Source: Sphingobium sp.
GTDB taxonomy: Bacteria; Pseudomonadota; Alphaproteobacteria; Sphingomonadales; Sphingomonadaceae
Assembly (NCBI GenBank): GCA_035196065.1
Contig: CP136575.1
Span: forward strand, 143,501 to 207,500
Reading direction: 5' to 3'
DNA length: 64,000 bases
Shown one piece after another: positions 37,821-47,649 of this stretch (positions are counted from its first letter, which is position 1; each line of letters starts with the position of its first letter). Under the pieces are notes generated by a model. The model worked only from the letters and a program-made list of their open reading frames with translations. It was not told where the DNA came from and did not search any database. The position numbers and the translations under genes were made by a program.

Positions 37821-38164
37821 AACCGGTGTTTTCAATTGCCACCCTTTTTCTTTTAGGTTGCACCACATTGCCTAATCCAAGCATGCAGGCAAAAGGATAT
37901 ATTAAAAAGTTAAACTTAGAATATGTTTTCTATTTTGAAAATAAATATTCAAAAGAAAATCCAGAAAAATGTAATACTTTGCTTTTGAGAAAAGAATTTG
38001 AGAAATATGAAGGACAGATAGTAACAATATTGTATAATTCAGTTTCATTTAGTGATAATGATAATATATCTGTTGTATATGTTAATAAATGGAAAGGAAG
38101 ATTTTTCAACAACGTATGTGAAAGTAATGATATTTACGTTGTAAAGCGGATATGGGATAAGTAG
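37811..38164 (+). CDS. immunity-like lipoprotein for the third full RHS toxin
   Basis: 117 residues. Signal peptide MQLKPVFSIATLFLLGC with an LLGC lipobox (Cys17), then an A/T-rich, lysine-rich mature part (KYSKENPEKCNTLLLRKEFE). The ATG overlaps the toxin's 3' end by 10 bp, the same pattern as the second RHS locus. No family recognised. A periplasmic inhibitor of the peptidase-like tip is the likely role. Confidence 0.7.
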   Translation: MQLKPVFSIATLFLLGCTTLPNPSMQAKGYIKKLNLEYVFYFENKYSKENPEKCNTLLLRKEFEKYEGQIVTILYNSVSFSDNDNISVVYVNKWKGRFFNNVCESNDIYVVKRIWDK

Positions 38165-38292
38165 TTTATTTTACAATAAGGGCAATCTATTTATGATTGT
38201 TTGTGCTAATATCGACATGAGCGTTTCGCAAAATGTAGCAAACAGCGTTTTGTGCGTATGGCAATTGCCATCAGTTTTACCCGTTCAGTCGG

Positions 38293-39282
38293 TTGACGAA
38301 AGCGACAACAAGCCCGGGGCATGCCAACAACTTCACTTATGATGCTTTGGGGCGTCTTACCGTTCAGGCAATGTGCAATACGACCACATTGCATGGCTAT
38401 GATGCAGCAGGTCGCCGCACACGCATGTCATGGGCTGATGGCAACTATATTGACTATGTTTACGATGTAACCAACCGGGTCACCGCCATCCACGAGAATT
38501 GCACAACCTCTGGCATCGGGGTTCTGGCAAGCTATGGATATGACAATCTGGGTCGCCGTTCTTCGGTGACCTATGGCAATGGCGTGGTACAGTCCTACGG
38601 GTTCAACGCCAACCAGCGGCTGCAAACGCTGACCAGCAATCTTGCCGGCACCGCGCAGGATCAGACGGCCAGCCTTGCCTATAACCCCGCAGGCCAGATC
38701 GATACATTAAGCAAGAGCAATGACAGCTATGCCTGGGTTGGCCATTACAATGTCGATCGGCCCTATACGGCGAATGGCCTCAACCAGCTGAGGGCGGCAG
38801 GTTCTGCGACGCTTGGCTATGATGGGCGCGGCAATCTGAATGCCAGCGGCAGCACGGCCTATGCCTATACTACCGAAAACAGACTTGCGACGGTCACGCC
38901 GACAGGTGCCGGCACGACGCTGCGCTATGATCTGGGCGGGCGGCTTTGGCAGGTAGTGCAGGGGGCGAACACAACGCGGTTCGACTATAGCGGCAGCGCG
39001 CTGCTTTCCGAGATGGACGGCAGCAACACGGTGCTGCGCCGCTATGTGCATGATCCCGGTGTGGACGAGCCGATCGTCTGGTATGAAGGCAGTGGCCTTG
39101 GCACTCGCCGCTTCCTGACCAGCGACGAACGGGGCAGCGTGATCGCGGTGACCGACAATGCTGGCAGCGCAATCGCGACCAACCGCTATAACGAATATGG
39201 CATCCCGCAATCCACCAATGCCAGTTTAGCCAATGGCGGGCGGCTCCAATATACTGAGCAAGCCTGGCTGCCGGCGAAATAA
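38293..39282 (+). pseudogene. orphan RHS core segment without a tip
   Basis: A start-less piece of RHS core. From about 38,520 it is close to identical with 36,240-36,910 of the preceding RHS gene, including the stretch TGIGVLASYGYDNLGRRSS apart from one residue. The only start is a TTG without a ribosome site. It stops at YTEQAWLPAK, just before the conserved [15 protein letters not shown] boundary, where A/T-rich sequence begins. It has lost its tip and has no immunity-like gene, so it is a decayed donor cassette. Confidence 0.82.
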
Positions 39283-39452
39283 ATAAATTTATTATTTTAA
39301 ACAATTTTATTTTTGTTTTTTTAAAAAACTAATGTTTTTTATTTTAAATATATATCAAAAAATATATTGGCACGAGCCAATGTATTTTTATTATATTGAT
39401 CCGCTGAGATGGCATGTGGCCGGAATTTATTTGTTCAACAAGAGGAATTGCG

Positions 39453-39782
39453 ATGCGGATCTTTACAGGTCTTGTCTTAGTGCTCGCGGGCTTTTTTGTC
39501 GCTACAATGCCTGTCGCAGCCTTTGCGCAAGAACTCTCCACCGACCCCCAAGGTTCGGCCGTGGTCGTAAACGCTATGCGCTGGATGCAGGGGACTTTGC
39601 TGGGGACGGTAGCAACGGCCGCAGCGGTGATTGCGATTGCTTGCGTGGGCTTCCTGATGCTGAGTGGGCGGATCAACTGGCGTCATGGGGCGGTTGTGAT
39701 TTTGGGCTGTTTCATCATGTTCGGTGCTGCAAGTATAGTAGCGGGGATCCAGTCGGCGGCGACGCTTTCGGGCGGCGGCTGA
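39453..39782 (+). CDS. virB2: T4SS major pilin VirB2
   Basis: 109 residues: signal peptide ending PVAAFAQ, then two membrane helices (MQGTLLGTVATAAAVIAIACVG and VVILGCFIMFGAASIVAGI) separated by a short polar loop, the TrbC/VirB2 pilin architecture. ATG at 39,453 follows AGAGGAATTGCG. First gene of a tightly packed T4SS operon. A fossil copy with one stop codon is at 21,719. Confidence 0.9.
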   Translation: MRIFTGLVLVLAGFFVATMPVAAFAQELSTDPQGSAVVVNAMRWMQGTLLGTVATAAAVIAIACVGFLMLSGRINWRHGAVVILGCFIMFGAASIVAGIQSAATLSGGG

Positions 39783-39786
39783 ACCG

Positions 39787-40071
39787 GTGGCGCGGTTGGA
39801 GCAGGACCGGCTTTTCGTGGCACTGACGCGCCCGCAGATGTTTGCAGGCGTTACCTATAGTTTTTTCGTGATTAACGCGGTGCTGGCAGCTGAACTGTTC
39901 CTGATCTTTAAATCGCTCTGGGTGCTCATACCTACGATTGTGCTGCACGGGATTGCTGCGCTCTATTGCCTCAAGGAACCTCGGATCATCGACATATCGC
40001 TCACCCGTTTGCGCTTTTGCGGGCGGGTGCGTAACCATGATTACTGGCGATGCAACTCGTATCGCCCCTGA
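39787..40071 (+). CDS. virB3: T4SS inner-membrane protein VirB3
   Basis: 94 residues, GTG start 4 bp after virB2. The N-terminus LEQDRLFVALTRPQMFAGVT is the VirB3 signature, followed by two close membrane helices (FFVINAVLAAELFLIF, LWVLIPTIVLHGIAALYCL) and the EPRIIDI motif. The last 22 bp overlap virB4. VirB3 works with VirB4 at the base of the channel. Confidence 0.93.
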   Translation: MARLEQDRLFVALTRPQMFAGVTYSFFVINAVLAAELFLIFKSLWVLIPTIVLHGIAALYCLKEPRIIDISLTRLRFCGRVRNHDYWRCNSYRP

Positions 40072-42419
40072 GCCGCGCCGAGATCGCAGCGCGTGAGAAG
40101 CCGGCGGGCGCGCATTTGCCTTATGCGGCGCAGCGTGACGACCATACGATAGAGACCCGCGACGGGATGCTGATGCAATGCATCACGCTACGCGGAATGC
40201 TGTTCGAAACCGCTGACAACGAAGAACTTAACTACCGCAAGGGCTTACGCGATGCGATGCTGCAATCCATAGGCTCGTCGCGTTTTGCGCTCTATCATCA
40301 CATCATCCGGCGGCGGGTTGATATGAAGCTAGAGGCACGTTTTCCCGATTGCTTCTCGCAAACCCTTGACGACAAATGGCGCCAGCGACTGGGTGAGCGT
40401 AAGCTCTATGTGAATGAGCTTTACCTGACATTAGTGCGCCGCCCGTTGCAGGGTGGGCTGGGCGTGGCGGACCGACTGCGCGCGTGGCTTGGCGCTGCGG
40501 ACAATAGTAAGGCCGCGAGCTTTGCTACCGAGGTGCACCAACTGAATGCAGCGCGCGAAGCATTGATGGCAGCCCTTGGCCATTACAGCCCGCGATTGCT
40601 TTCGGTTTATGAAAGCGAGGGCGGATTATACTCAGAACCGATTGAGTTCTTGGGCGCGCTGTTCAACGGCGAACTGGCGCCTATGCAATTGCCTTATGAA
40701 GATTTGGGGATGCATATCCCTGCGCGTCGGATAAGCTTCGGCCGCAATGCGATCGAACTTTCCGCGAATGGCCACCTGCCGCGCAAGTTCAGCGCTATCG
40801 TCTCAGTAAAAGATTATGCCGCGCAAACCACTCCCGGCATGTTCGACGCAATTATGCGGCTGCCGTGCGAGATGACCGTCAGCCAGTCCTTCGCCTTTGT
40901 CGACCGGGCGGCGACGCTTGGCAAAATGAACCTCGCGCTGCGCCGGATGCGCTCGGCCGAGGATGAAGCCATATCTTTACGCGCAGAACTGTCAGAGGCA
41001 AAGGATCAGGTCGCGGCCGGGCGCGCTGGCTTTGGCGAACATCATATGACTGTCGCAGTGCATGGCGAGACATTGCACGAGATCGACCGCCATGTCGCCG
41101 ATATCACCGCCAGCCTCTCCGATCTGGGTATCAACGCAGTGCGCGAGGATATCGGACTTGAGCCTGCCTTTTGGGCACAGTTCCCGGCAAACTTCAAATA
41201 CATCGCCCGCCGCGCGCTGATCTCGACTGGCAACTTTGCTGGACTTGCGAGCGGGCATAATTTTGCCGTGGGTTCGGCTAAGGGCAATCATTGGGGCGAA
41301 GCTGTGAGCTTGCTCGAAACAACGGCTGCCGGGCCTTATTTCTTTAACTTCCATAACGGCGATTTGGGCAATTTTACGGTTATTGGGCCGTCGGGGTCGG
41401 GCAAAACCGTAGTCCTAAATTTCCTGCTCGCGCAGGCGCGCAAATATGATCCGCGGATCATCTTCTTCGACAAGGATCGAGGAGGCGACCTGTTTATCCG
41501 CGCGGTTGGCGGCAGTTACGACCGGCTGCATCCCGATGTACCTTCGGGCCTCAATCCGTTGCAGCTGGAGGATAGTCCCACCAACCGGCAGTTTCTGATC
41601 GATTGGGTGGCCTTGCTGGCTGGCGGGGTCAACGTCGAAGAGCAGGCGCAGATCAAAGATGCGATTGACGCCAATTTCGTTCAGCCTCTGCCGCACCGTC
41701 GATTGAAACATCTGGTCGAGCTGTTCCGCGGCGGCGCGCGTCCACACGGGGCCGATCTCTGGTCGCGGCTCAAACCCTGGTGGGGCAATGGCGAGCGCGC
41801 CTGGCTGTTTGATAACAGCAAGGATGCAACTGATCTGAACGCACGCGTAGTCGGCTTTGATATGACTGCGATCCTCGATGATCCGGCGCTGCGCACGCCC
41901 GCGATGATGTACCTGTTCCACCGCGTCGAGCAGCGATTGGATGGTAGCCCGGCCATCATCGTCGTTGATGAAGGTTGGAAGGCGCTCGACGACGACGTCT
42001 TTGTCCGGCGTATCAAGGATTGGGAAAAAACGATCCGCAAGCGAAACGGCATTGTCGGCTTTGCGACGCAAAGCGCGCGCGACGCTCTAGATTCCAAGAT
42101 TGCCAGCGCGATTATTGAACAGGCGGCAACCCAGATCTTCATGGTAAACCCAAAGGCCAACGCTGAAGATTATTGTGCCGGTTTTGGCCTTACCGGCCAT
42201 GAGCTTGATCTAATCCGCACTCTGCCTGACAGCGCGCACTGCTTCCTTGTTAAACATGGTGGAGAGAGCGCAGTGGTGCGGCTCGATCTGAGCAGCGAGC
42301 CTGACATTCTCACCATCCTTTCTGGCCGTGAGAAAACTGTGCGGCTGGCCGATGAGCTGCGCGCAAAACCGGGCGGCAAGGATGACTGGATGCAGAAGCT
42401 GCTGGAGCAAGCGCGGTGA
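40050..42419 (+). CDS. virB4: T4SS ATPase VirB4
   Basis: 789 residues, full family length. An N-terminal CagE/VirB4 domain is followed by the RecA-like ATPase with Walker A GPSGSGKT (446-453) and Walker B IIVVDEGWKAL near 640, then FATQSARDAL. It drives pilus assembly and substrate transfer at the inner membrane. It begins inside the virB3 end and its TGA overlaps the next GTG start (GTGA). Confidence 0.95.
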   Translation: MQLVSPLSRAEIAAREKPAGAHLPYAAQRDDHTIETRDGMLMQCITLRGMLFETADNEELNYRKGLRDAMLQSIGSSRFALYHHIIRRRVDMKLEARFPDCFSQTLDDKWRQRLGERKLYVNELYLTLVRRPLQGGLGVADRLRAWLGAADNSKAASFATEVHQLNAAREALMAALGHYSPRLLSVYESEGGLYSEPIEFLGALFNGELAPMQLPYEDLGMHIPARRISFGRNAIELSANGHLPRKFSAIVSVKDYAAQTTPGMFDAIMRLPCEMTVSQSFAFVDRAATLGKMNLALRRMRSAEDEAISLRAELSEAKDQVAAGRAGFGEHHMTVAVHGETLHEIDRHVADITASLSDLGINAVREDIGLEPAFWAQFPANFKYIARRALISTGNFAGLASGHNFAVGSAKGNHWGEAVSLLETTAAGPYFFNFHNGDLGNFTVIGPSGSGKTVVLNFLLAQARKYDPRIIFFDKDRGGDLFIRAVGGSYDRLHPDVPSGLNPLQLEDSPTNRQFLIDWVALLAGGVNVEEQAQIKDAIDANFVQPLPHRRLKHLVELFRGGARPHGADLWSRLKPWWGNGERAWLFDNSKDATDLNARVVGFDMTAILDDPALRTPAMMYLFHRVEQRLDGSPAIIVVDEGWKALDDDVFVRRIKDWEKTIRKRNGIVGFATQSARDALDSKIASAIIEQAATQIFMVNPKANAEDYCAGFGLTGHELDLIRTLPDSAHCFLVKHGGESAVVRLDLSSEPDILTILSGREKTVRLADELRAKPGGKDDWMQKLLEQAR

Positions 42420-43618
42420 GCTGTGCAGCGCCTCCAACCGGTTCCGGGTTTTTGGCAGCAACGCTTGCCAATTTCGACTGCCAGGCACAGAGCATCGGTG
42501 AAGCTGGCTACCAGACTTTGGCGAGCACCGGTTCGCCAGTCGCGCTCGCGCTCACCTCATTACTTGCGATTTTCATAGCGATCATCGGTATCCGCTTCCT
42601 GACCGCTAAACCCTTGACGATCGATGAATGGATCGCAACCGCTCTCAAAGTCGGTTTCGTAATGGCGCTTGCCACAAGCTGGCCTGCCTATCGAACCGTT
42701 GTTTACGATGTGGTTCTCAAAGGTCCTGCCGAAATAAGTGCGTCAATCGGCAAAGCATCGGCGCTGCCCGGATCAGCAGGAGGCCTTGCTGCTAGGTTGT
42801 CAGCCGTCGACAGCGGCATCATGGCGCTTGTGGAGGTCGGCAGCGGCAGGACTGATGTTTCTTCAAGGCGGCTCGATAGTACGATTGCGCCTCCATTAAG
42901 TGAGGATGCCTCGCTTGGCTGGGGCAAGACGCTGTTTGTCGGCAGCATCATCGGCAGCTTCGGTCTACTGCGGCTTGCAGGCGGGATATTTATCGCGCTC
43001 GCTCCGCTGTTTGCTGGGTTTCTGCTTTTCGAAGCGACGCGCTTTCTCTTTTTTGGATGGCTAAGATCACTGATCGCGATTTCAATCGGATCGATCGGGA
43101 CAGCCATTGTCATTGGTGTTGAGCTCGCCGTCATTGAGCCTTGGCTTGCCCAAGTGCTCGCACTACGGGCTGCGCGAGTAGCAACGCTTGCCGCGCCGTT
43201 TGAATTGCTGGCACTGACCATAGCATTTTCGGTCGCGATGGTAGGCATGTTAGTGTTGGCGCTAAAGATCGCCTATGCATCGGCCGCAGCAGTTAAAGTA
43301 CAGGCGCTGATCGAACATGCAACGCACGGCTTGCATAGTCAAAACGCGACCTGGCATCCCAACTTTCCAGAAAATCCACACAGGCTTGCCGAGCAAGGCC
43401 GTGCACAACTGTTAGCGCAATCGGTCCGTCAGACACTTGATCGCGAAGGCGGCCAAGCCAGCCGATCGAGCAACATAGTGCCGGCAAATCGCACACTCTT
43501 GCCAAATGGCACGGCCAGCACCTTGGATCGAGTTACGAACACGCCGCTTGGCCGCAGTTATCATGCGCCTTCACGCCGAGTTGGAAGCCAAGCCCTCAAA
43601 AGAAGATCAACAACATGA
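42416..43618 (+). CDS. virB6: T4SS channel protein VirB6
   Basis: 400 residues with several membrane helices (for example VALALTSLLAIFIAIIGIRF, FGLLRLAGGIFIALAPLFAG, FSVAMVGMLVLALKIAY) and the TrbL/VirB6 central region around FLLFEATRFLFFGWLRSLI. The C-terminal 100 residues are polar and probably periplasmic or cytoplasmic. GTG start coupled to virB4; end coupled to virB8 by ATGA. It forms part of the inner-membrane translocation channel. Confidence 0.9.
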   Translation: MSCAAPPTGSGFLAATLANFDCQAQSIGEAGYQTLASTGSPVALALTSLLAIFIAIIGIRFLTAKPLTIDEWIATALKVGFVMALATSWPAYRTVVYDVVLKGPAEISASIGKASALPGSAGGLAARLSAVDSGIMALVEVGSGRTDVSSRRLDSTIAPPLSEDASLGWGKTLFVGSIIGSFGLLRLAGGIFIALAPLFAGFLLFEATRFLFFGWLRSLIAISIGSIGTAIVIGVELAVIEPWLAQVLALRAARVATLAAPFELLALTIAFSVAMVGMLVLALKIAYASAAAVKVQALIEHATHGLHSQNATWHPNFPENPHRLAEQGRAQLLAQSVRQTLDREGGQASRSSNIVPANRTLLPNGTASTLDRVTNTPLGRSYHAPSRRVGSQALKRRSTT

Positions 43619-44403
43619 ATATGGAGACCCGTGAGAAGCTTGATGCTTATTATACCCAGGCCGGCAGCTGGGCCGATGAGCGCACTCAATCTATCCATGC
43701 ATCGCGCAAGGTCGCATGGATAGTCGCGCTCGTTGCAAGCGTGATCGCCTTCCTACTAGCGCTTACAATTGTTTTCATGCTGCCTCTAAAGACAATCGTT
43801 CCACAAACGCTTCTCGTCGACAAGCAAACAGGCTTTGTTCAGGCCATCGATCCGAGGCGCCCGCAAAAGATTAGCGCCGATGAAGCACTTACCCGATCCT
43901 TCTTGGCACAATATGTGGTTGCGCGCGAAGGTTTCGATATTGCGACCGTCCAAGGCCAGTTTAAGAAGGTCGCTCTCTGGTCGGCAGGTGCTGCCCGCAA
44001 TCGCTATATCAGCATGATGCAGGCGGGGCATCCTGACAGCCCCTTGACCCGCTTTCCAAGGAACACTGTGATCGATGTTGAGATCCGCTCAGTCTCTAAG
44101 CTCTCGAACGATAGCGCATTGGTGCGTTTTGCTACCTCACGAAATGATCCTGGCGCTGCAGCCCAGCCTGAAGAGAATTGGGTCGCAGTCATCCGCTATC
44201 GCTACTCGAATGCACCCATGACTTTTGAAGATCGGCTCGTAAACCCTCTGGGCTTTGAGGTAACCAGCTATCACAAGGATGCAGAATCGCTTCCCGTTCA
44301 GCTGCAGGAAAATAATGCGACTGGGCCTAATCCCGCTATCCAGCCGCCGATGCCGGAATCGCAGCCCCTGCAACCTGCAACGCCTAGAGCTTCTGGCCGG
44401 TGA
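43615..44403 (+). CDS. virB8: T4SS assembly factor VirB8
   Basis: 262 residues. A short cytoplasmic N-terminus, one membrane helix (VAWIVALVASVIAFLLALTIVF, about 33-56) and a periplasmic NTF2-like domain (KTIVPQTLLVDKQTG to YRYSNAPMTFEDRLVNPLGFEV) give the standard VirB8 layout. The C-terminal proline-rich tail is species-specific. Coupled to both neighbours by overlapping stop/start codons. Confidence 0.93.
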   Translation: MNMETREKLDAYYTQAGSWADERTQSIHASRKVAWIVALVASVIAFLLALTIVFMLPLKTIVPQTLLVDKQTGFVQAIDPRRPQKISADEALTRSFLAQYVVAREGFDIATVQGQFKKVALWSAGAARNRYISMMQAGHPDSPLTRFPRNTVIDVEIRSVSKLSNDSALVRFATSRNDPGAAAQPEENWVAVIRYRYSNAPMTFEDRLVNPLGFEVTSYHKDAESLPVQLQENNATGPNPAIQPPMPESQPLQPATPRASGR

Positions 44404-45098
44404 GAAAGACACTCCCATCTTTGGCGTTGCTTTTTGTCGCCGCGCCGGCAGTCGACGCACAGATCTATCCGCAACCGAGCGGCGGTGATCCGCGTATTCA
44501 GAGCGTAGAATATGATCCAGCGCAGATTATTCGGCTGTCGGTACCTGCCGGCATCCAGACCATGGTTGAGCTCGGAGCCGGTGAGATAATCCAGACTATC
44601 GCCGTAGGTGACAGCGTTGCATGGACGGTTTCTGCAGGCAAGCGCGGTGACTTCTTCTTCGTTAAAAACGCCAATGCAACCGAAGCCACCAATATGACGG
44701 TCGTAACCGCAGGGCGGGTGTATAATTTCGAGCTCAACGCAACGGGTAGCTACGGCAATATTGGTGCCTATCATGTGAAAGTCATCTATCCGGGCCGCTC
44801 AACGTTGACCGCAGCAGTCGAGGTTGAACGCCAATTTGTCTATCGCATTTCGGGCTCGAAAATGTTGCGCCCGGCGAGTGTCTATCAGGACGGAACACGC
44901 ACTATCATTGAGTGGCAGGCCGACGCTCCGATCCCTGCAATTTTCACTTTCGAAAATGGCGTTGAGGCGCTGGTCAATGGAGAGATGGAGAATGGGCGCT
45001 TCGTAATTGCGGGCGCGCCGCAAAAGCTTATTTTTCGGATCGACCGCCAAATAGCGACCGCAACGCGCCGCAAGCTCAAAGGTTCCTCAGGTGAGTAA
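44400..45098 (+). CDS. virB9: T4SS outer-membrane core protein VirB9
   Basis: 232 residues with a Sec signal peptide (LPSLALLFVAAPAVDAQ). The VirB9/CagX fold is visible: RIQSVEYDPAQIIRLSVPAG, a central TNMTVVTAGRVYNFEL strand region and a C-terminal RISGSKMLRPASVYQDGTRT block that binds VirB7/VirB10 in known systems. No VirB7-like lipoprotein is encoded between VirB6 and VirB9 here. GTG start coupled to virB8. Confidence 0.92.
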   Translation: MRKTLPSLALLFVAAPAVDAQIYPQPSGGDPRIQSVEYDPAQIIRLSVPAGIQTMVELGAGEIIQTIAVGDSVAWTVSAGKRGDFFFVKNANATEATNMTVVTAGRVYNFELNATGSYGNIGAYHVKVIYPGRSTLTAAVEVERQFVYRISGSKMLRPASVYQDGTRTIIEWQADAPIPAIFTFENGVEALVNGEMENGRFVIAGAPQKLIFRIDRQIATATRRKLKGSSGE

Positions 45099-46185
45099 AG
45101 GTGATCCGATCCATGATGCGGCGGATAATGGCTTGCCGCTGGTCGGGGAGGATCGCGGCAATCGCACGCTGTGGCTCGGCCTTGGTGGAATTGGGCTCGC
45201 GGGCGTCCTGCTCTTCTTTGCGCTTGAGAGCAACCGCAAGTCCAATGCATTTCCTGAGATTGCGCCGCCGCGAGATTTTGCAGTGGCTAACCGGCCTGGC
45301 CCGACATTACCCATACCCCAAGCATATTCGCTGGGCCCCCTCACATTTGCGCCCCCGGCATTGGACCGGAAGCTATATGACGATCGACAAAACTCGCGTG
45401 AGCGATTGCCGCCTGTGAGGCTAACCACTGTCCCAAGTTCGGCATCAGTCATACAGGTACAACCATCGCCTGCCTATCTGCCTCCACCGGCCCTGCCTAG
45501 TCCACAGACACCTGATCCGGGACGCTCGGCACCTCTCATTGTTTATGATATCGCCTCAGCGGCTGCCGCAGCGCTCGCGCCGGGAAGCGAACGGTCACTG
45601 TCATCGACGCGCACTACCTCGGTCGCAGCTCCAGCGGTTGATCGCAGTCGGATCGTGACGCAAGGTACGCTGATATATGCGGTACTTGAGACCGCGCTTG
45701 ATTCCACCCGGGCGGGTCAAGTCCGTGCGATTCTGTCGAACGATGTGTATAACTCCTCTGGCACATTAATTCTCATTCCCAGAGGGAGTCGGGTGTTCGG
45801 AGAGTATAAGGGCGATATTGCTAGCGGTCAGAGCCGAGCGGAGATCGCTTGGGGGCGGCTTATTCGTCCCGATGGGGTTACAATTGCGCTCGATTCGCCA
45901 GCTTCCGACACATTGGGCCGAGCCGGTGTCAAAGGAGAAGTCGACACACATTTTGGAGAACGACTTTTGGGCGCACTCCTTCAATCAACGATCGATTTTG
46001 GCGCTCTAGCAGCGTCCCGCGCAGCCACAAATGATAGCGGCATAATTGTAACCTTTCCGCAAGCAGCGCAGCAAGCTGGGTCTAAGTTGATCAGCGAGCC
46101 TCCCAAACCAACGCTTCGCGTCAAGCATGGCACGCGCATAGCGGTGTTTGTCGCACGCGACCTCGATTTTTCTGGAGTTGACTAA
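45091..46185 (+). CDS. virB10: T4SS core protein VirB10
   Basis: 364 residues. A cytoplasmic N-terminus, a membrane helix (LWLGLGGIGLAGVLLFFAL), a proline-rich periplasmic linker (PSPAYLPPPALPSPQTPDPG) and the C-terminal TrbI/VirB10 beta-barrel domain (RIVTQGTLIYAVLETALDST, LILIPRGSRVFGEYKGD, GTRIAVFVARDLDF) are all present. It spans both membranes and gates the outer pore. GTG start overlaps virB9 by 8 bp. Confidence 0.94.
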   Translation: MSKGDPIHDAADNGLPLVGEDRGNRTLWLGLGGIGLAGVLLFFALESNRKSNAFPEIAPPRDFAVANRPGPTLPIPQAYSLGPLTFAPPALDRKLYDDRQNSRERLPPVRLTTVPSSASVIQVQPSPAYLPPPALPSPQTPDPGRSAPLIVYDIASAAAAALAPGSERSLSSTRTTSVAAPAVDRSRIVTQGTLIYAVLETALDSTRAGQVRAILSNDVYNSSGTLILIPRGSRVFGEYKGDIASGQSRAEIAWGRLIRPDGVTIALDSPASDTLGRAGVKGEVDTHFGERLLGALLQSTIDFGALAASRAATNDSGIIVTFPQAAQQAGSKLISEPPKPTLRVKHGTRIAVFVARDLDFSGVD

Positions 46186-46190
46186 CCGCC

Positions 46191-47162
46191 ATGGGCGAGA
46201 CGGTCTACCTTGACCATTATCTGGAGGCGCTCGGCCCATATCTTGAGGCTTCTGATATCACAGATATTTATATCAATAAGCCCAATGAGCTCTGGATTGA
46301 GCGGCTGGGAGGAGCAGTAGAATTTGCACCAGTGACCGGACTTGATGCGCCGGTGCTTGAACGGTTAGCGCGCCAAATTGCGGCGCAATCCTCTCAGGGC
46401 ATTAGCCGCGAGCATCCTTTGCTTTCAGCCAGCCTTCCCGGCGGTTCGCGCGTGCAGATCGCAATGCCACCAGCAACACGCGGCGATGTCGCTATAGCAA
46501 TCCGCAAATATGTCGCTACCGATATGGGACTGGACGATTATGCAGCAGCAGGGGCGTTCGATCATCTGCGTCATGGGCAAGAACGCGCGCCGGTTCAATC
46601 GCGCTTAGAAACTCTGAAAAAAGCAGGTGATTATCGCGGACTGCTCAAGCTCGCGGTACGCGAGCGGTGCAACATCTTCATCTCGGGCGGTACTTCCAGC
46701 GGCAAGACAACGTTCCTAAATGCCCTACTCCGCGAGGTTGACGCGAATGAACGACTTATCCTCATTGAGGATACGCCGGAGCTCAAAGCCCCCCATCAAA
46801 ATATGGTTGGCCTACTCGCAGCACGCAGCGCGCTTGGAGAGGCGGTTGTATCGATGGAGGATCTACTAAATGCCTCGTTGCGCATGCGCCCTGACCGCAT
46901 CATCCTTGGCGAGCTGCGCGGACCTGAGGCTTTCACCTTCCTTCGCGCGGTCAATACGGGGCACCCTGGATCGATGACCACAATCCATGCAGACAGTCCC
47001 GCACGCGCAATCGAGCAGCTGGTTTTATTGGTGCTAGAATCGGGCACTCATCTCGACCGACAAAGCATTACGCATTACATACGCGCCAGCATCGACGTGT
47101 ATGTCCAATTGGGCCGGGTACAAGGTCAGCGGACGGTGACCGCGCTGGAACTGCGCCAATGA
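46191..47162 (+). CDS. virB11: T4SS ATPase VirB11
   Basis: 323 residues, a hexameric traffic ATPase. P-loop GGTSSGKTT near 166-174, Asp box LILIEDTPEL, Walker B and His box (RPDRIILGELRGPEAFTFL, NTGHPGSMTTIHA) are intact. It starts 5 bp after virB10 and is coupled to the second virB2-like gene (ATGA). It powers pilus or substrate steps together with VirB4; no VirD4 coupling protein is encoded beside it. Confidence 0.95.
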   Translation: MGETVYLDHYLEALGPYLEASDITDIYINKPNELWIERLGGAVEFAPVTGLDAPVLERLARQIAAQSSQGISREHPLLSASLPGGSRVQIAMPPATRGDVAIAIRKYVATDMGLDDYAAAGAFDHLRHGQERAPVQSRLETLKKAGDYRGLLKLAVRERCNIFISGGTSSGKTTFLNALLREVDANERLILIEDTPELKAPHQNMVGLLAARSALGEAVVSMEDLLNASLRMRPDRIILGELRGPEAFTFLRAVNTGHPGSMTTIHADSPARAIEQLVLLVLESGTHLDRQSITHYIRASIDVYVQLGRVQGQRTVTALELRQ

Positions 47163-47560
47163 TTTTGTCTGCGATTGCTTTTGCGACGGTGCAGACAATC
47201 CTTACTGATGCTCCAGCGTCCAGCGCAATAGCCGCTTCGGCGGCTTGGGTCAGCGACTTGATTGTCGGCCCACTTGCCACCTTTATCGCTGCCATTGGTA
47301 TTGCATGGATGGGTTTTGCCATGCTCTCGGGACGCCTCGCGGTACGGCGGGGTTTGGCTGCGGTATTGGGGTGCTTCCTGCTGTTTGGTGCGAAAGGAAT
47401 AGCAGACGGTCTCCGTGAGGCAACTGCGGTGGACGTTTCTTCTCGAACCGCAATTGTTCCGCCGCCACCGCATTTTGCCAAAACGCCAAAGCGTTCAATC
47501 GATACGAACAATTATGATCCGTATGCAGGAGCGGCGGTCATGCGCCCTGATGGAGGCTGA
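47159..47560 (+). CDS. second TrbC/VirB2-like pilin
   Basis: 133 residues. Two membrane helices (LIVGPLATFIAAIGIAWMGFAML, GLAAVLGCFLLFGAKGIADGL) around the basic loop SGRLAVRRG match the VirB2/TrbC arrangement, but the sequence differs from the VirB2 at 39,453. It has a 50-residue polar, proline-containing C-terminal extension. It ends the T4SS operon. It could be an alternative pilin, a minor pilus subunit or a membrane component unique to this system. Confidence 0.75.
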   Translation: MILSAIAFATVQTILTDAPASSAIAASAAWVSDLIVGPLATFIAAIGIAWMGFAMLSGRLAVRRGLAAVLGCFLLFGAKGIADGLREATAVDVSSRTAIVPPPPHFAKTPKRSIDTNNYDPYAGAAVMRPDGG

Positions 47561-47649
47561 TTTTAAGATGGGCGATCTATATCCGCAACGGATGTAGCGC
47601 TTACGCGCAGTTGATTGCAATGCAGGTCAACGCCAGATATTACGCTGAT

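Noticed and set aside
39453..47560. Calling the region a conjugative element (ICE) on the basis of the T4SS.
   Set aside because: No relaxase, coupling protein or origin of transfer is visible in this window; these could exist beyond 64,000, so the question is left open.
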